Shown: positions 1 to 7,397 of the stretch, in pieces
How the letters are laid out: each line of letters starts with the position of its first letter
Position numbering within the stretch: the stretch's first letter is position 1
Assembly (NCBI GenBank): GCA_021323555.1
Contig: JAJONP010000026.1
Location: 1 to 17,345, forward strand
DNA: 17,345 bases
Reading direction: 5' to 3'
DNA from: Gammaproteobacteria bacterium
GTDB taxonomy: Bacteria; Pseudomonadota; Gammaproteobacteria; DSM-16500
The notes under the pieces: generated by a model
Told to the model about the DNA's origin: nothing
Database searches by the model: none
The model's input: only the letters and a program-made list of their open reading frames with translations
Position numbers and translations under genes: made by a program

Positions 1-56
1 AGGCTATTGTTTTTTACCAAGACGCGCTATGCTTGGGTGGAGGAACCATAGTATGA
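1..56 (+). CDS. mnmA: tRNA 2-thiouridylase MnmA, C-terminal end only
   Basis: Only the last 17 codons and the stop (TGA at 54-56) lie in the window; the 5' part is cut off. The frame starting at position 3 reads AIVFYQDALCLGGGTIV, which matches the conserved C-terminal end of MnmA (a Q-D-x-C-L-G-G-G-x-I pattern). MnmA puts the sulfur on C2 of wobble U34 in Lys, Glu and Gln tRNAs. The identification rests on this short tail plus the fact that the next gene is hflD, the standard neighbour of mnmA in gammaproteobacteria. The stop codon overlaps the hflD start (ATGA), so the two are translationally linked. Confidence 0.85.
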   Translation, partial: AIVFYQDALCLGGGTIV

Positions 57-703
57 TGACATTCAACCGTGACCAAGAACGCGTGCTGGCATTGGCAGGC
101 ATAATCCAAGCCTCAGCTCTGCTCTATGAAATGGTTATGGAAAATAAATTAGACGAAACCGCTTTTACCGTTTGCATGAATAGCATCTACAATCAAGAGC
201 CGGCTCATTTCATGGATGTTTATGGCAGCCTAGAGGGATTACACAAAGGACTATTCGTCTTAAGCGGTATTTTTACGGCACCTAAATCCTTAGCGTATAA
301 AGAGATCAGCCGTTATACCATCAGCGCTTTGCATTTGGCACGTAAACTGGTTAAAAATACAGCCTTAACCGAAAAATTAAGCAGCAAAGTTCGTTTTGCC
401 TCTACCCAAGCACAATATTTTTCGGCCACACACAGTAATGTTATCTCTAGCATCGCCCAAGCGTATGTAGACACTTTAGGCATGCTCCCCTTTCGCATAC
501 AAATTATTGGTCGCCCGGAAATTATGAAACGTCCAGAAATTCTCGATAAAGCACGCGCCCTACTCATGGCCGCCGTACGCTCCGCCATTTTATGGCAGCA
601 ATTGGGTGCTTCGCAGTGGCAATTGCTGTTTAAGCGCAAAGCGTTGATGAATACGGCACAAAAATTGTTGGGGGAAATTCAGGTAGATACTGCCCGCACT
701 TAA
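53..703 (+). CDS. hflD: High frequency lysogenization protein HflD homologue
   Basis: A 216-residue helical protein of the HflD (YcfC) family, close to the usual length of about 205-215. The N-terminal stretch RDQERVLALAGIIQASALLYEM is typical of the family. In E. coli HflD is a peripheral inner-membrane protein known for binding phage lambda CII; its housekeeping role is unclear. I chose the ATG at 53 because GGAGG (39-43) lies about 9 bp upstream and ATGA overlaps the mnmA stop. An upstream ATG at 29 is in frame but would overlap mnmA by 28 bp and has no ribosome binding site; the next codon (56) is also ATG. In E. coli the following gene is purB; here it is not, and the downstream DNA is gene-free. 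Confidence 0.88.
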   Translation: MMTFNRDQERVLALAGIIQASALLYEMVMENKLDETAFTVCMNSIYNQEPAHFMDVYGSLEGLHKGLFVLSGIFTAPKSLAYKEISRYTISALHLARKLVKNTALTEKLSSKVRFASTQAQYFSATHSNVISSIAQAYVDTLGMLPFRIQIIGRPEIMKRPEILDKARALLMAAVRSAILWQQLGASQWQLLFKRKALMNTAQKLLGEIQVDTART

Positions 704-877
704 AGATGCGGTGAGGCGTTTATTGTGTAGAGCTATTCTGGCGGCTCACGAACCGCCCTTACATTGTTCCGAGGCTGCTTCTGTAGGGCCCCGCGAGCTG
801 AGAGATACCCACGAATATAATCATATCAAGATTGGGGTATAAAGTTGCACGGTAAGTGGCTTACAGCAAAACTCCCC

Positions 878-990
878 ATTGCGAGCAAACGAGTGCTCAA
901 TACGGAATATTTCTGTGAGGAATGATACCAAGAAAAAAAATAAAACTGTAAAAAAACTAGCCGAGTGCAGCACGGCAATCCAGGGGTTAA
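878..990. repeat. Degenerate interspersed repeat, copy 1
   Basis: The left end (CATTGCGAGC near 878) and right end (GCAATCCAGGGG near 974-988) match the two ends of the repeat arm at 10893-10945, read in inverse orientation. There the unit runs CCCCTGGATTGC to GCTCGCAATG. Between the ends this copy is longer and A/T-rich, as if interrupted or decayed. A shadow reading frame across it (821-1018, minus) reads through the repeat and is not considered a gene. The class resembles the short dispersed palindromic intergenic repeats seen in many bacterial genomes; I cannot name a family. Confidence 0.45.
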
Positions 991-1043
991 AGCGCTGGGT
1001 TTGTAAGTTTTGTTGCAACTAATTTTCGCTTAGCTTCTAGCAC

Positions 1044-1082
1044 AGCCCAATTAGGCACCTATTTGCGGCATGCTGGGCTTTT
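1044..1082 (+). terminator. Terminator-like hairpin
   Basis: AGCCCA (1044-1049) pairs with TGGGCT (1074-1079), and an inner GCA/TGC pair extends the stem past a bulge. TTTT (1079-1082) follows on the plus strand. It sits between the convergent hflD (+) and 269-aa (-) genes, so it could end rightward transcripts or block read-through from either side. The loop is long and the T-run short, so it is only moderately convincing. Confidence 0.4.
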
Positions 1083-1099
1083 AAAGAGTATTCGCGAGA

Positions 1100-1909
1100 T
1101 TATGAAGATCCTTTTGGGGTAAACATCGAGCTATGGGATAAATTATCATTATTATTTTCAAAACGTAACTTCCTATAAGTAAGAGCAGCATGACGTCTTC
1201 TCTCTAAAATTCTTAAACTTTCTTCACCTTCTTCAATAATTTTTTTGCCCGTGTTTCTCGTGGCAGTGAAAAGAGAGTAACTACTTTTTAAATGTTCTTC
1301 CTTTATTCTATCAAGTCTTTGAATTAATTCTGTGGTAAAAGTATTCCAGTTTTCTTTTTGCTGAAAGGCATTTTGCTTCTTTTTCTTTAAGGATTCTAAA
1401 CTTTCTCTAGTCTTGTTTTCAAGACCTTGCATATACTCGATACAATCCCGTATGGTTAAACTATTAACTGTATCTATGACAACTTTTCCCGCCTCCTCTT
1501 TTCGTTCTTTAATCATAAACTTAAGAGTTAATATTTGAGCCCCGTCTACTACAATATCTCCCTTTTCAATTTGCTCTAACTCTTCAATGGCCTCTTCAAA
1601 TTTCGAGATTTTAGCACTATCCTCATCTATATATTCATCAATATCCTTTATTACAGAATCGATTTCTTTTATCTTATTAGCATGGGTAGACAGAATGGTT
1701 TCACGTGTATCCAGTATTTGTTCTAAAATAGCTTTAGTAGCGGGCACATTTTTTGTAACGGAAATATCCATGAGCCGTTTAGATTCATCGATAGCCGCGC
1801 GAATAATGGGAGATTTTTTTTCACATTCTTGTACTATATCCAACAGTTTTTTTTCAAGTGCTTCTTTAGCGAGAGAATCCACATCAAACTGTGGTGAGGA
1901 ACCTAGCAT
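1100..1909 (-). CDS. Hypothetical coiled-coil protein, 269 aa (candidate effector)
   Basis: I do not recognise a family. The protein is almost entirely charged alpha-helix. Heptad-like, E/K-rich stretches run through about residues 60-120 and 160-240. There are no membrane segments, no signal peptide and no catalytic motif. The tail (about residues 250-269) switches abruptly to Asn/Ser/Thr-rich sequence after a Glu-rich patch (EEGEE, 226-230). Such a tail is compatible with, but does not prove, a C-terminal type IV secretion signal. Residues 228-245 (GE-x2-LRIL-x6-A-x2-Y) match residues 329-346 of the 1622-aa protein upstream without gaps. The start is well supported: AAGGAG (1916-1921) stands 6 bp before the ATG. 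The gene is 144 bp downstream of the 1622-aa gene on the same strand but appears to have its own promoter. Coding status is likely; function is unknown. Confidence 0.7.
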   Translation of the reverse strand: MLGSSPQFDVDSLAKEALEKKLLDIVQECEKKSPIIRAAIDESKRLMDISVTKNVPATKAILEQILDTRETILSTHANKIKEIDSVIKDIDEYIDEDSAKISKFEEAIEELEQIEKGDIVVDGAQILTLKFMIKERKEEAGKVVIDTVNSLTIRDCIEYMQGLENKTRESLESLKKKKQNAFQQKENWNTFTTELIQRLDRIKEEHLKSSYSLFTATRNTGKKIIEEGEESLRILERRRHAALTYRKLRFENNNDNLSHSSMFTPKGSS

Positions 1910-1944
1910 GGCGTTCTCCTTCTAAACGCTTATTCAAAAAATAT

Positions 1945-1977
1945 TTTAGGTATATCTACACCTAAATGGAGTGTAAA
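1945..1977 (-). promoter_or_regulatory. Putative promoter with overlapping palindromic operator, 269-aa gene
   Basis: On the minus strand TTTACA (1977-1972) is followed after exactly 17 bp by TATACC (1954-1949), a plausible sigma-70 pair with a weak -10. A palindrome, TTTAGGT-N8-ACCTAAA (1945-1966), covers the -10 and the spacer. Two TA pairs inside the spacer are also symmetric, so 18 of 22 positions are dyad-symmetric. Position and symmetry are those expected of a repressor operator. The cognate regulator is not visible in the window. The start codon is about 40 bp downstream. Confidence 0.45.
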
Positions 1978-2023
1978 AGACTACCACGAAAAAATCAAGT
2001 TTCTCCGTGACGTCTTAACCAAA

Positions 2024-2041
2024 GATTATGCATATATAATC
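2024..2041. repeat. AT-rich inverted repeat between the two coiled-coil genes
   Basis: GATTAT-N6-ATAATC forms an 18-bp dyad just after the stop of the 1622-aa gene. On the minus strand it is followed by TTT. It is too A/T-rich to be a confident intrinsic terminator and might equally be a protein-binding site upstream of the 269-aa gene. A CATAAT/GTTAAG pair (2014-2030) overlaps it; see findings. Confidence 0.3.
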
Positions 2042-2053
2042 AAAATGGTGTGG

Positions 2054-5000
2054 CTACGCTTTCAATTTCTTTGTAACACGGAATGTCGTTTGCAAATTAT
2101 CACTCGTTTGATTTATATCAAATGCATTCCTAAAGAAGGCAAGGAGATTGGAACCCAAACTCGTCGTTTCCCAATTTCCTTCATTCTTAACGTGCTCCAC
2201 TGCGTCCCTAGCAGATTCTAATTGATTTTGAATCCCTCGCATCTTAGTTTGATGAGCACGGTAACTGTCTTCTACTCCATCGACTGAACCTGCCAATTTT
2301 GACTGCCCAGTATTATCAATTTCTTTCACTTGTCTTGAAGACCCTTCAGTCTTTAACAACGATACAGACTTAATCTGCGATGCGCTCGTTTTCTTTTCCA
2401 TCCTACCCATTTCAACAGGATTGTAATCGTCCAACACTATAGATGCGCCATGTTCTTTCGCTGTATTTGCATAGATTAAGAACTGTTTTCTCGCTTGTTC
2501 AAGCTCCCCTAATTTCTCTCGGACGTGGCCAAAAGAATTTTCCTGCTCGGCGGGTGCTTTAGTCCTAAATACATTCGCAATTTCCTTCCTTAAACCTTTT
2601 TGCCTTTCGTCAGCAGGGGGAGGAGTTAATTTATTGCATACTCTACGCCCGCTTTCTATTAATCCTTCTAATTTCAATAAATCGCTTTCATTCTGCACAG
2701 GCAACTTATTTATATCTTCCATAAGTTTGTCCAAGCACTTAACATCGTTCTCTGGAGTATCCGGATCACAGGAAAATCTCCCAAATTCCGAGCTAGTATT
2801 CTGCTTTAATAAGGAAACTGCTGTATTGAATTCCTGTTCACACTTCTCCATTTCTTCATGATACCCAGCGGCGACTATTCTCATCCCTTCTTTTTTAACA
2901 TTCAAGGCGTCTATTTCACTTTGAGCAGGCTGTACTTGTTGTGGATTGGCAATCTGGTTAATAAGCAGATTTGCATTTTCTTTTCGAGGGTCCGACCATC
3001 TACTCCAATCGGCTTGCTGTGCTGACACTTTTTCCATTTCCTGTTTTTTCTTAGCCTTTTCTTCCGATTTGTTACATTCAACTTCTTCTACGGCCAATCG
3101 AGCTTGGGGATGCGCTTCTTCTGCGGCTCTACGCTGTTCTTGTGCTTCTCTAAGCTGTTCTTTTTCTTTACGACGTCTGTCTGCGGAATCCAAAAACGCC
3201 CTGAGCTCCGCATTTACTTCATCGTTATTATTCAGATTAGAAGCGAAAGCCTCAGGGGACAACGGCGAATCATTAGCATTTTCCACTGAAGGTCGCATAC
3301 CCTCATAATCTTCCATTATAACGACCCCATGCTGAGCAGCAATCGGCGATACAGCCATAGCAGTCTGCTCAGTCTCTATAGTAGAGATCGGCTGTCCTAT
3401 CGCCTTAAATTTCACTATTTCTGTTGCAAGTTGTTTTGCTTGGCTTTGAAGATCGTTAATTTGCTCCTGAACAACCGCAACATCTTGCTCATTCTGGGTG
3501 ATTTTATCACTTAATTCTGCTCTCTTTTTCTCTATAGCTTCTTTTTCTATTTTTTGTTTAGCCGATTTTTGTTCGTGGCCACCTTGTGCTGTGGCTAAAA
3601 CGTCTTCTTGTTCCGTTAATTTAACTTGCGCCATTAATATCAGAGGCTTACGTTGTTGACAACGCTCACTCAATCCTTCAAGTGCTGTTGTTCGATCGCT
3701 TAACTCTTTACCTTTTCCCTTAAGCTCTTCTGCTTTTTGCGCAAGCATTGAAACCTTCGAATCATTAGCGCCGCGATCTTGGAATTCTTTTAATTCTTTT
3801 CTTATCACTTCTTGCCGTAATGTGAGCTCATCTATTGTTCTAGTCAACTCCCCTTTTTGTTTTTCAGCCGTAGTTTTATCATTGGTTATTGTACTTATCT
3901 GATCCTTTAACTGATCATGCTTATCTTCTAATTTCTTCTTCTCAGTTTTTAACTCACTAATAACTTTTTGTAAACCCTTTATAGTCTTTTCATCTTTATC
4001 TACTTTACATCTCAAATCAAGTTGGTTAGAGGATACACTAAAATAGGCAGAATGTTTTCCATTTTCAGACTTAAAGACAGAAACTTGACAATTTTCGATA
4101 TCCCGCTGGTCCCCGCCATCTAGACGATTCAAAAATGCATTTAAAGTCCCCCGTCTTTCCTTTGAAAGATCTTTACGCTTTAAAGAAGCTAGTATTTCCC
4201 CATGCAACACCCAAAGCGCGCGACTTTTATCGTTCTCAGTGGCTGTTGACTCAAAAGCAGAGGCTGCCTTAAAAGCAGAAAAAGCTTGGGCTAAAGCCTT
4301 GTCTTTTTTGTTGAACCCAAAAATACTCCCAATTCCCCTGTAATTGATATCTAAATATCTATGTGCCTCAATAATATTGTCAATATCAGAAGAAATTTGG
4401 TGCCATGGTTTAACAATATTTTCTAATTCCTTTTTATGTGCAGTTTTTTGCTGCTCGCAGACCTTTAATTCTTCTTGCTTAGCAAAAATCTTTTCTTGTA
4501 ATTCTTTTAATTTTAAGTTTAATCCATTTGTTTCTGCTTGCCGTGTAGCGAGGTCATCATCTAATTCAATAATCTTGGTAGCTTTCGTATTTGCACTATC
4601 CTGTACAGGATCTATTTCAATTTTCAAATCATTTATCGCTTTCTCGTATTCCCCTTTCTTATTAAGGTAGCCCTCATTTTCCCCTTTTAAAACCTCTATA
4701 TCATTTTGAATCACTTTTTGTTCCAGTTCAAGATCATTTTTCTCTTGCTCTAATTCTTTGATTCTTTGAGAATCTTGCTCTTCTTCTTCCTTCAATTTGC
4801 CTAAATTAGAATGAGCTTCTCTCACGGAAGACTCCGCTGCAACAACACGATCTGCGGAGTCTTTGAGTTCCTGGTTCATTGTGAGTTGTGAGGAATCAAG
4901 ATTAGCGATAGCATCATTATCGGCGCTTATCTTATCTTGTAGCGATTTTAATTCTTTTTCTGCGTCCTCCATTGCCGTTTGAAGTATCGCTTGCTCGTTG

Positions 5001-6922
5001 TCCAAACGATGCATTACAAAGTGATGATGTGAATCATGAATGCTATTAAGCTTTGTGTTTTTTTCTTCTGCAGAGGAACTATTTGTTGATACCACCGCAT
5101 TTATTGCCTGTAAAACTTCTTTGGAAAAAGGATACTGCTTATGCAATTCAAACATTTTATCCAAAATAGCGTGCAAGGTTTTTATATCCTCTCTAATTTT
5201 AGAGGCAGTATCAATACCAATATTAGTATGTTCTGAGAAAGGAACACTTGCATAACATGCGATTCTTGTTAACGCTTTGGCTTTAGCCAGTGGGTCTTCA
5301 GTTTTGCCTTGCGCTTCTGCCAATTCTGCTAAGGGCTGAATAAAATCTTTTGCCCATCTTGTAAAGGCACCCTTATCTGTTAAATCAAAGCGCCAGTCGG
5401 AAAAGGCTTGTAAGTATGAAACTATCAAGAACCGCTCTTCCTTGTTCAGATTCTTATCTCTTTCTAGTATATCTATAATTCCTTTTAAATCTTTTGTCTC
5501 GGAAAGAGCAGCGCATGCGCTAAATAAGGGGACAGATCGATTCTTATGCTTTTCTACTAAATTAGAAAATTCAGCTTCTGCTTTCTGTAAAACTTCTGAG
5601 GCATTAGAAATGAAGGCTGGAACTACCACCAAGTTTAAAAGACTGCGTTCTAAATCAATCAAAAGTTCTTCATCGAAAGGAATCTCTACTTCCGCTGACC
5701 TTATTATTTCTTCGGCTTTCTTTGAAAGATTTGAAAGAGAATCTAAAGAAGTCTGATTATTGGCCAGAAACAGCTTATATTGCAATAAGCCTACTATTGT
5801 TTTCACTAAGGCAGAATGCTTATTTCTTTTATCTTCCTTTTTAGAACCAACCACCTCAGTTAAACACCCTTTTAAAGTTTCTAGGTACTTAACTGCTCTG
5901 CCTTTTTCTTCTTGTAGAATCCGTAAACGATCTTCCCCTTTTCGAGCAAAACTAGAAATATTATCTTGTAAGCTTTTTGCTATTGTGCTCCACTGTCCTT
6001 GCCCTATTTTATTGGCATCGCAGGATTCTAGGTCACTAGAAATATCCCCTAATTGGGAAAACATCTTGAATTCTACTTCGAAAGATTTCATTGCTGTAAC
6101 AATCTTCAAAATATTTTCACGGTATAATGAATCATTGAATTCTTGAATTACTTTTTCTAACTCTTTATCTTTTTCGTTTTTGCTACTGAAAGATGTCCCT
6201 TCAGGTTGAGGAAAAGAAAGAAGATTATATTCCTTATTCAGGGAAACCCAGAAATTCTTAGTTTTACTGCTAAAGGGAGGAGTATGTTGTTCATCAAACA
6301 CTATACCAAATTGCCTCAAGGAGATTCTGAATGGTTCATTTTCCTCAGCAGCAATCTTTAAAGGAGTAGAAGAAGAGGTAAAAGAGGCAAGAAAAGAAGC
6401 TTCTCTTTCTGCTTTTTGTGCTTCATACACCTTATTCAAAGTATCTATTAACCTACTCCTAGCCAATTCGGTGTTCCCCTTAGCTTGAATAGTTTCTTCG
6501 TCAAACAGCTCAGAATTAGATGACAATATCCCACTCTCTAATCTTGATAAAATATGTGCAATATATACATTAAGAGGTTCTATTTCCAGAGCTTTTTTGA
6601 GCCTAGTACGTTCTCCTTGTTCATCACTAACCAATTCTGGATCGAGGGCTTTATTGATTCTATTGAGTTCTGCTTTAACCTGTTCAAATACTCCAGTAAG
6701 AACTATCCCGGGCCTTAACTTAATTTCTATTTGGAATAGAACAGCCCCTATTCTCTCGAATTCAGAGAAATTACGGTTTAATTTTTTTCTTATACCGGCA
6801 ATAAGAATATCTATCTCTGTTTTATTTTCTGGGTTCATGTAACTAAACCCAACTCCTGCAGGAGCAGCAGACGCTTGTGGCTTAGCTTCTTTTTTCATCA
6901 TAACTTCTTTACTTGTGCTCAT
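2054..6922 (-). CDS. Giant coiled-coil protein, 1622 aa (candidate secreted effector)
   Basis: I do not recognise a family. No signal peptide, membrane segment or Walker motif is visible. Regions in order: a soluble, mostly helical N-terminal half (about 1-630); a His-rich patch (629-638, five His); a first long coiled coil (about 640-845); a non-coil insert (about 846-975) with a Gly/Phe-rich entry (GIGSIFGF, 863-870) followed by helices and a short beta-like part; a second coiled coil (about 976-1175); an acidic, Asn/Ser/Pro-rich linker (about 1176-1240); a third E/R/K/A-rich helix (about 1240-1305); and a helical C-terminal region ending in a basic tail. Two coils around an insert recall SMC- or tether-like architecture, but no ATPase head exists. 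The start has GAGGG 4 bp before ATG and is followed by two in-frame ATGs (codons 8 and 9) with poorer sites. The gene is visibly more A/T-rich than the nuo genes. It has a PmrA-like promoter 120-155 bp upstream. Being an effector is inferred from size, coils and promoter, not shown. Confidence 0.8.
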   Translation of the reverse strand: MSTSKEVMMKKEAKPQASAAPAGVGFSYMNPENKTEIDILIAGIRKKLNRNFSEFERIGAVLFQIEIKLRPGIVLTGVFEQVKAELNRINKALDPELVSDEQGERTRLKKALEIEPLNVYIAHILSRLESGILSSNSELFDEETIQAKGNTELARSRLIDTLNKVYEAQKAEREASFLASFTSSSTPLKIAAEENEPFRISLRQFGIVFDEQHTPPFSSKTKNFWVSLNKEYNLLSFPQPEGTSFSSKNEKDKELEKVIQEFNDSLYRENILKIVTAMKSFEVEFKMFSQLGDISSDLESCDANKIGQGQWSTIAKSLQDNISSFARKGEDRLRILQEEKGRAVKYLETLKGCLTEVVGSKKEDKRNKHSALVKTIVGLLQYKLFLANNQTSLDSLSNLSKKAEEIIRSAEVEIPFDEELLIDLERSLLNLVVVPAFISNASEVLQKAEAEFSNLVEKHKNRSVPLFSACAALSETKDLKGIIDILERDKNLNKEERFLIVSYLQAFSDWRFDLTDKGAFTRWAKDFIQPLAELAEAQGKTEDPLAKAKALTRIACYASVPFSEHTNIGIDTASKIREDIKTLHAILDKMFELHKQYPFSKEVLQAINAVVSTNSSSAEEKNTKLNSIHDSHHHFVMHRLDNEQAILQTAMEDAEKELKSLQDKISADNDAIANLDSSQLTMNQELKDSADRVVAAESSVREAHSNLGKLKEEEEQDSQRIKELEQEKNDLELEQKVIQNDIEVLKGENEGYLNKKGEYEKAINDLKIEIDPVQDSANTKATKIIELDDDLATRQAETNGLNLKLKELQEKIFAKQEELKVCEQQKTAHKKELENIVKPWHQISSDIDNIIEAHRYLDINYRGIGSIFGFNKKDKALAQAFSAFKAASAFESTATENDKSRALWVLHGEILASLKRKDLSKERRGTLNAFLNRLDGGDQRDIENCQVSVFKSENGKHSAYFSVSSNQLDLRCKVDKDEKTIKGLQKVISELKTEKKKLEDKHDQLKDQISTITNDKTTAEKQKGELTRTIDELTLRQEVIRKELKEFQDRGANDSKVSMLAQKAEELKGKGKELSDRTTALEGLSERCQQRKPLILMAQVKLTEQEDVLATAQGGHEQKSAKQKIEKEAIEKKRAELSDKITQNEQDVAVVQEQINDLQSQAKQLATEIVKFKAIGQPISTIETEQTAMAVSPIAAQHGVVIMEDYEGMRPSVENANDSPLSPEAFASNLNNNDEVNAELRAFLDSADRRRKEKEQLREAQEQRRAAEEAHPQARLAVEEVECNKSEEKAKKKQEMEKVSAQQADWSRWSDPRKENANLLINQIANPQQVQPAQSEIDALNVKKEGMRIVAAGYHEEMEKCEQEFNTAVSLLKQNTSSEFGRFSCDPDTPENDVKCLDKLMEDINKLPVQNESDLLKLEGLIESGRRVCNKLTPPPADERQKGLRKEIANVFRTKAPAEQENSFGHVREKLGELEQARKQFLIYANTAKEHGASIVLDDYNPVEMGRMEKKTSASQIKSVSLLKTEGSSRQVKEIDNTGQSKLAGSVDGVEDSYRAHQTKMRGIQNQLESARDAVEHVKNEGNWETTSLGSNLLAFFRNAFDINQTSDNLQTTFRVTKKLKA

Positions 6923-6967
6923 GATACCCTCTCTTATTTGGATAAAGGAAATTTAATCGCATTCTTA

Positions 6968-6987
6968 CTAAACTGAACCTTGTTTAG
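6968..6987. promoter_or_regulatory. Inverted repeat in the leader of the 1622-aa gene
   Basis: CTAAAC-N8-GTTTAG is a perfect 6-bp dyad with an 8-bp spacer. It lies between the predicted -10 (7046-7051) and the start codon (6922), so it would be in the untranslated leader. It could be an operator or a weak RNA hairpin. No regulator is identifiable. Confidence 0.3.
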
Positions 6988-7045
6988 GATTGAAAAGTTC
7001 AGCTGCCCCGCCATTCCAGGCCTTATAATTCCTCTTCTTATAAGC

Positions 7046-7078
7046 ACTATACCAAATAATTGTTAACAAAATATTAAG
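7046..7078 (-). promoter_or_regulatory. PmrA-box-like promoter of the 1622-aa gene
   Basis: Read on the minus strand: CTTAAT (7078-7073), 5 bp, GTTAAC (7067-7062), 10 bp, TATAGT (7051-7046). The -10 is preceded by TG-N, making it an extended -10. The upstream nonamer CTTAATATT equals the half-site reported for Legionella PmrA (cTTAATatT); the downstream one matches at 6 of 9 positions. Half-sites are 11 bp apart, as in direct-repeat sites for OmpR/PhoB-type regulators. The transcript would start near 7039, giving a leader of about 117 nt. PmrA itself is not in this window, so regulator identity is inferred. Confidence 0.55.
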
Positions 7079-7309
7079 AAAACATGCTTTCGGTTAAATA
7101 TTTTTATCTAAAAACATTGCTCTATTTTCATAAACTGCTGTTTTTTCTATAAAAGTTAATTTGTGTTAAATTTTTAGCCCATATTTATGCTTGCAAAACT
7201 TAATCCTTACTGACTTATCCAGCACTTGCCCAAGAGATAAGGTGATACTTGAGATACAGGTATGCTAGAAATGAGGCAATCCTACCCCTCCCCACTATCC
7301 GAAAATAGG

Positions 7310-7328
7310 CTTATCTTCTTAAGATAAG
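7310..7328. repeat. Perfect palindrome upstream of minD
   Basis: CTTATCTT-CTT-AAGATAAG is an 8-bp perfect stem with a 3-nt loop, about 70 bp before the minD start. On the plus strand it is followed by TTAGTC and a run of seven T, so it might be a weak terminator blocking rightward read-through into minD, or an operator. The stem has only two G/C pairs, which argues against strong termination. Confidence 0.4.
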
Positions 7329-7397
7329 TTAGTCTTTTTTTCTTCTTCAAAGTAGTGTATCATCCGGATAATCTGTATTTTTTAGGATGGATATACC

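Larger units (their letters stand above)
704..1099. other. Gene-free stretch between hflD and the 269-aa gene
   Basis: This 396-bp gap holds no convincing gene. Positions 687-842 are open on the plus strand in a frame different from hflD, giving about 51 codons rich in Glu, Ala, Pro and Arg. They start inside hflD with no ATG or ribosome binding site, so this may be a decayed remnant. A short GC hairpin (GGCGG-N8-CCGCC, 740-757) follows hflD but has no T-run. Positions about 878-990 resemble an interspersed repeat, and a terminator-like hairpin lies at 1044-1082; both are listed separately. Confidence 0.5.
6923..7397. other. Divergent intergenic region upstream of minD
   Basis: This 475-bp region has no gene and is strongly A/T-rich. 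It holds the PmrA-like promoter and leader of the 1622-aa gene on its left side and must hold the minD promoter on its right. For minD I see only weak candidates, the best being GATAAT at 7367-7372 without a good -35. A perfect palindrome lies at 7310-7328. No minC or fragment of it is visible. Confidence 0.5.

Noticed and set aside
29..703. HflD start at the ATG at position 29
   Set aside because: It would overlap mnmA by 28 bp and lacks a ribosome binding site, whereas the ATG at 53 has GGAGG at the right distance and the typical ATGA overlap.
770..840. TPP-riboswitch-like words (CTGAGA followed by ATACCC, 799-811)
   Set aside because: The downstream CCTGAT and TAATGCCAGCG part of the THI box is absent and no thiamine gene follows on that strand; a chance or decayed resemblance is more likely.
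821..1018. 65-aa minus-strand open frame with a hydrophobic stretch
   Set aside because: It reads through the interspersed repeat copy, has no convincing ribosome binding site, and its hydrophobic part comes from a poly-A/T tract.
2054..6922. Annotation of the 1622-aa protein as an SMC or Rad50 ATPase
   Set aside because: Coiled coils alone suggest it; no Walker A, Walker B or ABC signature motif can be found at either end.
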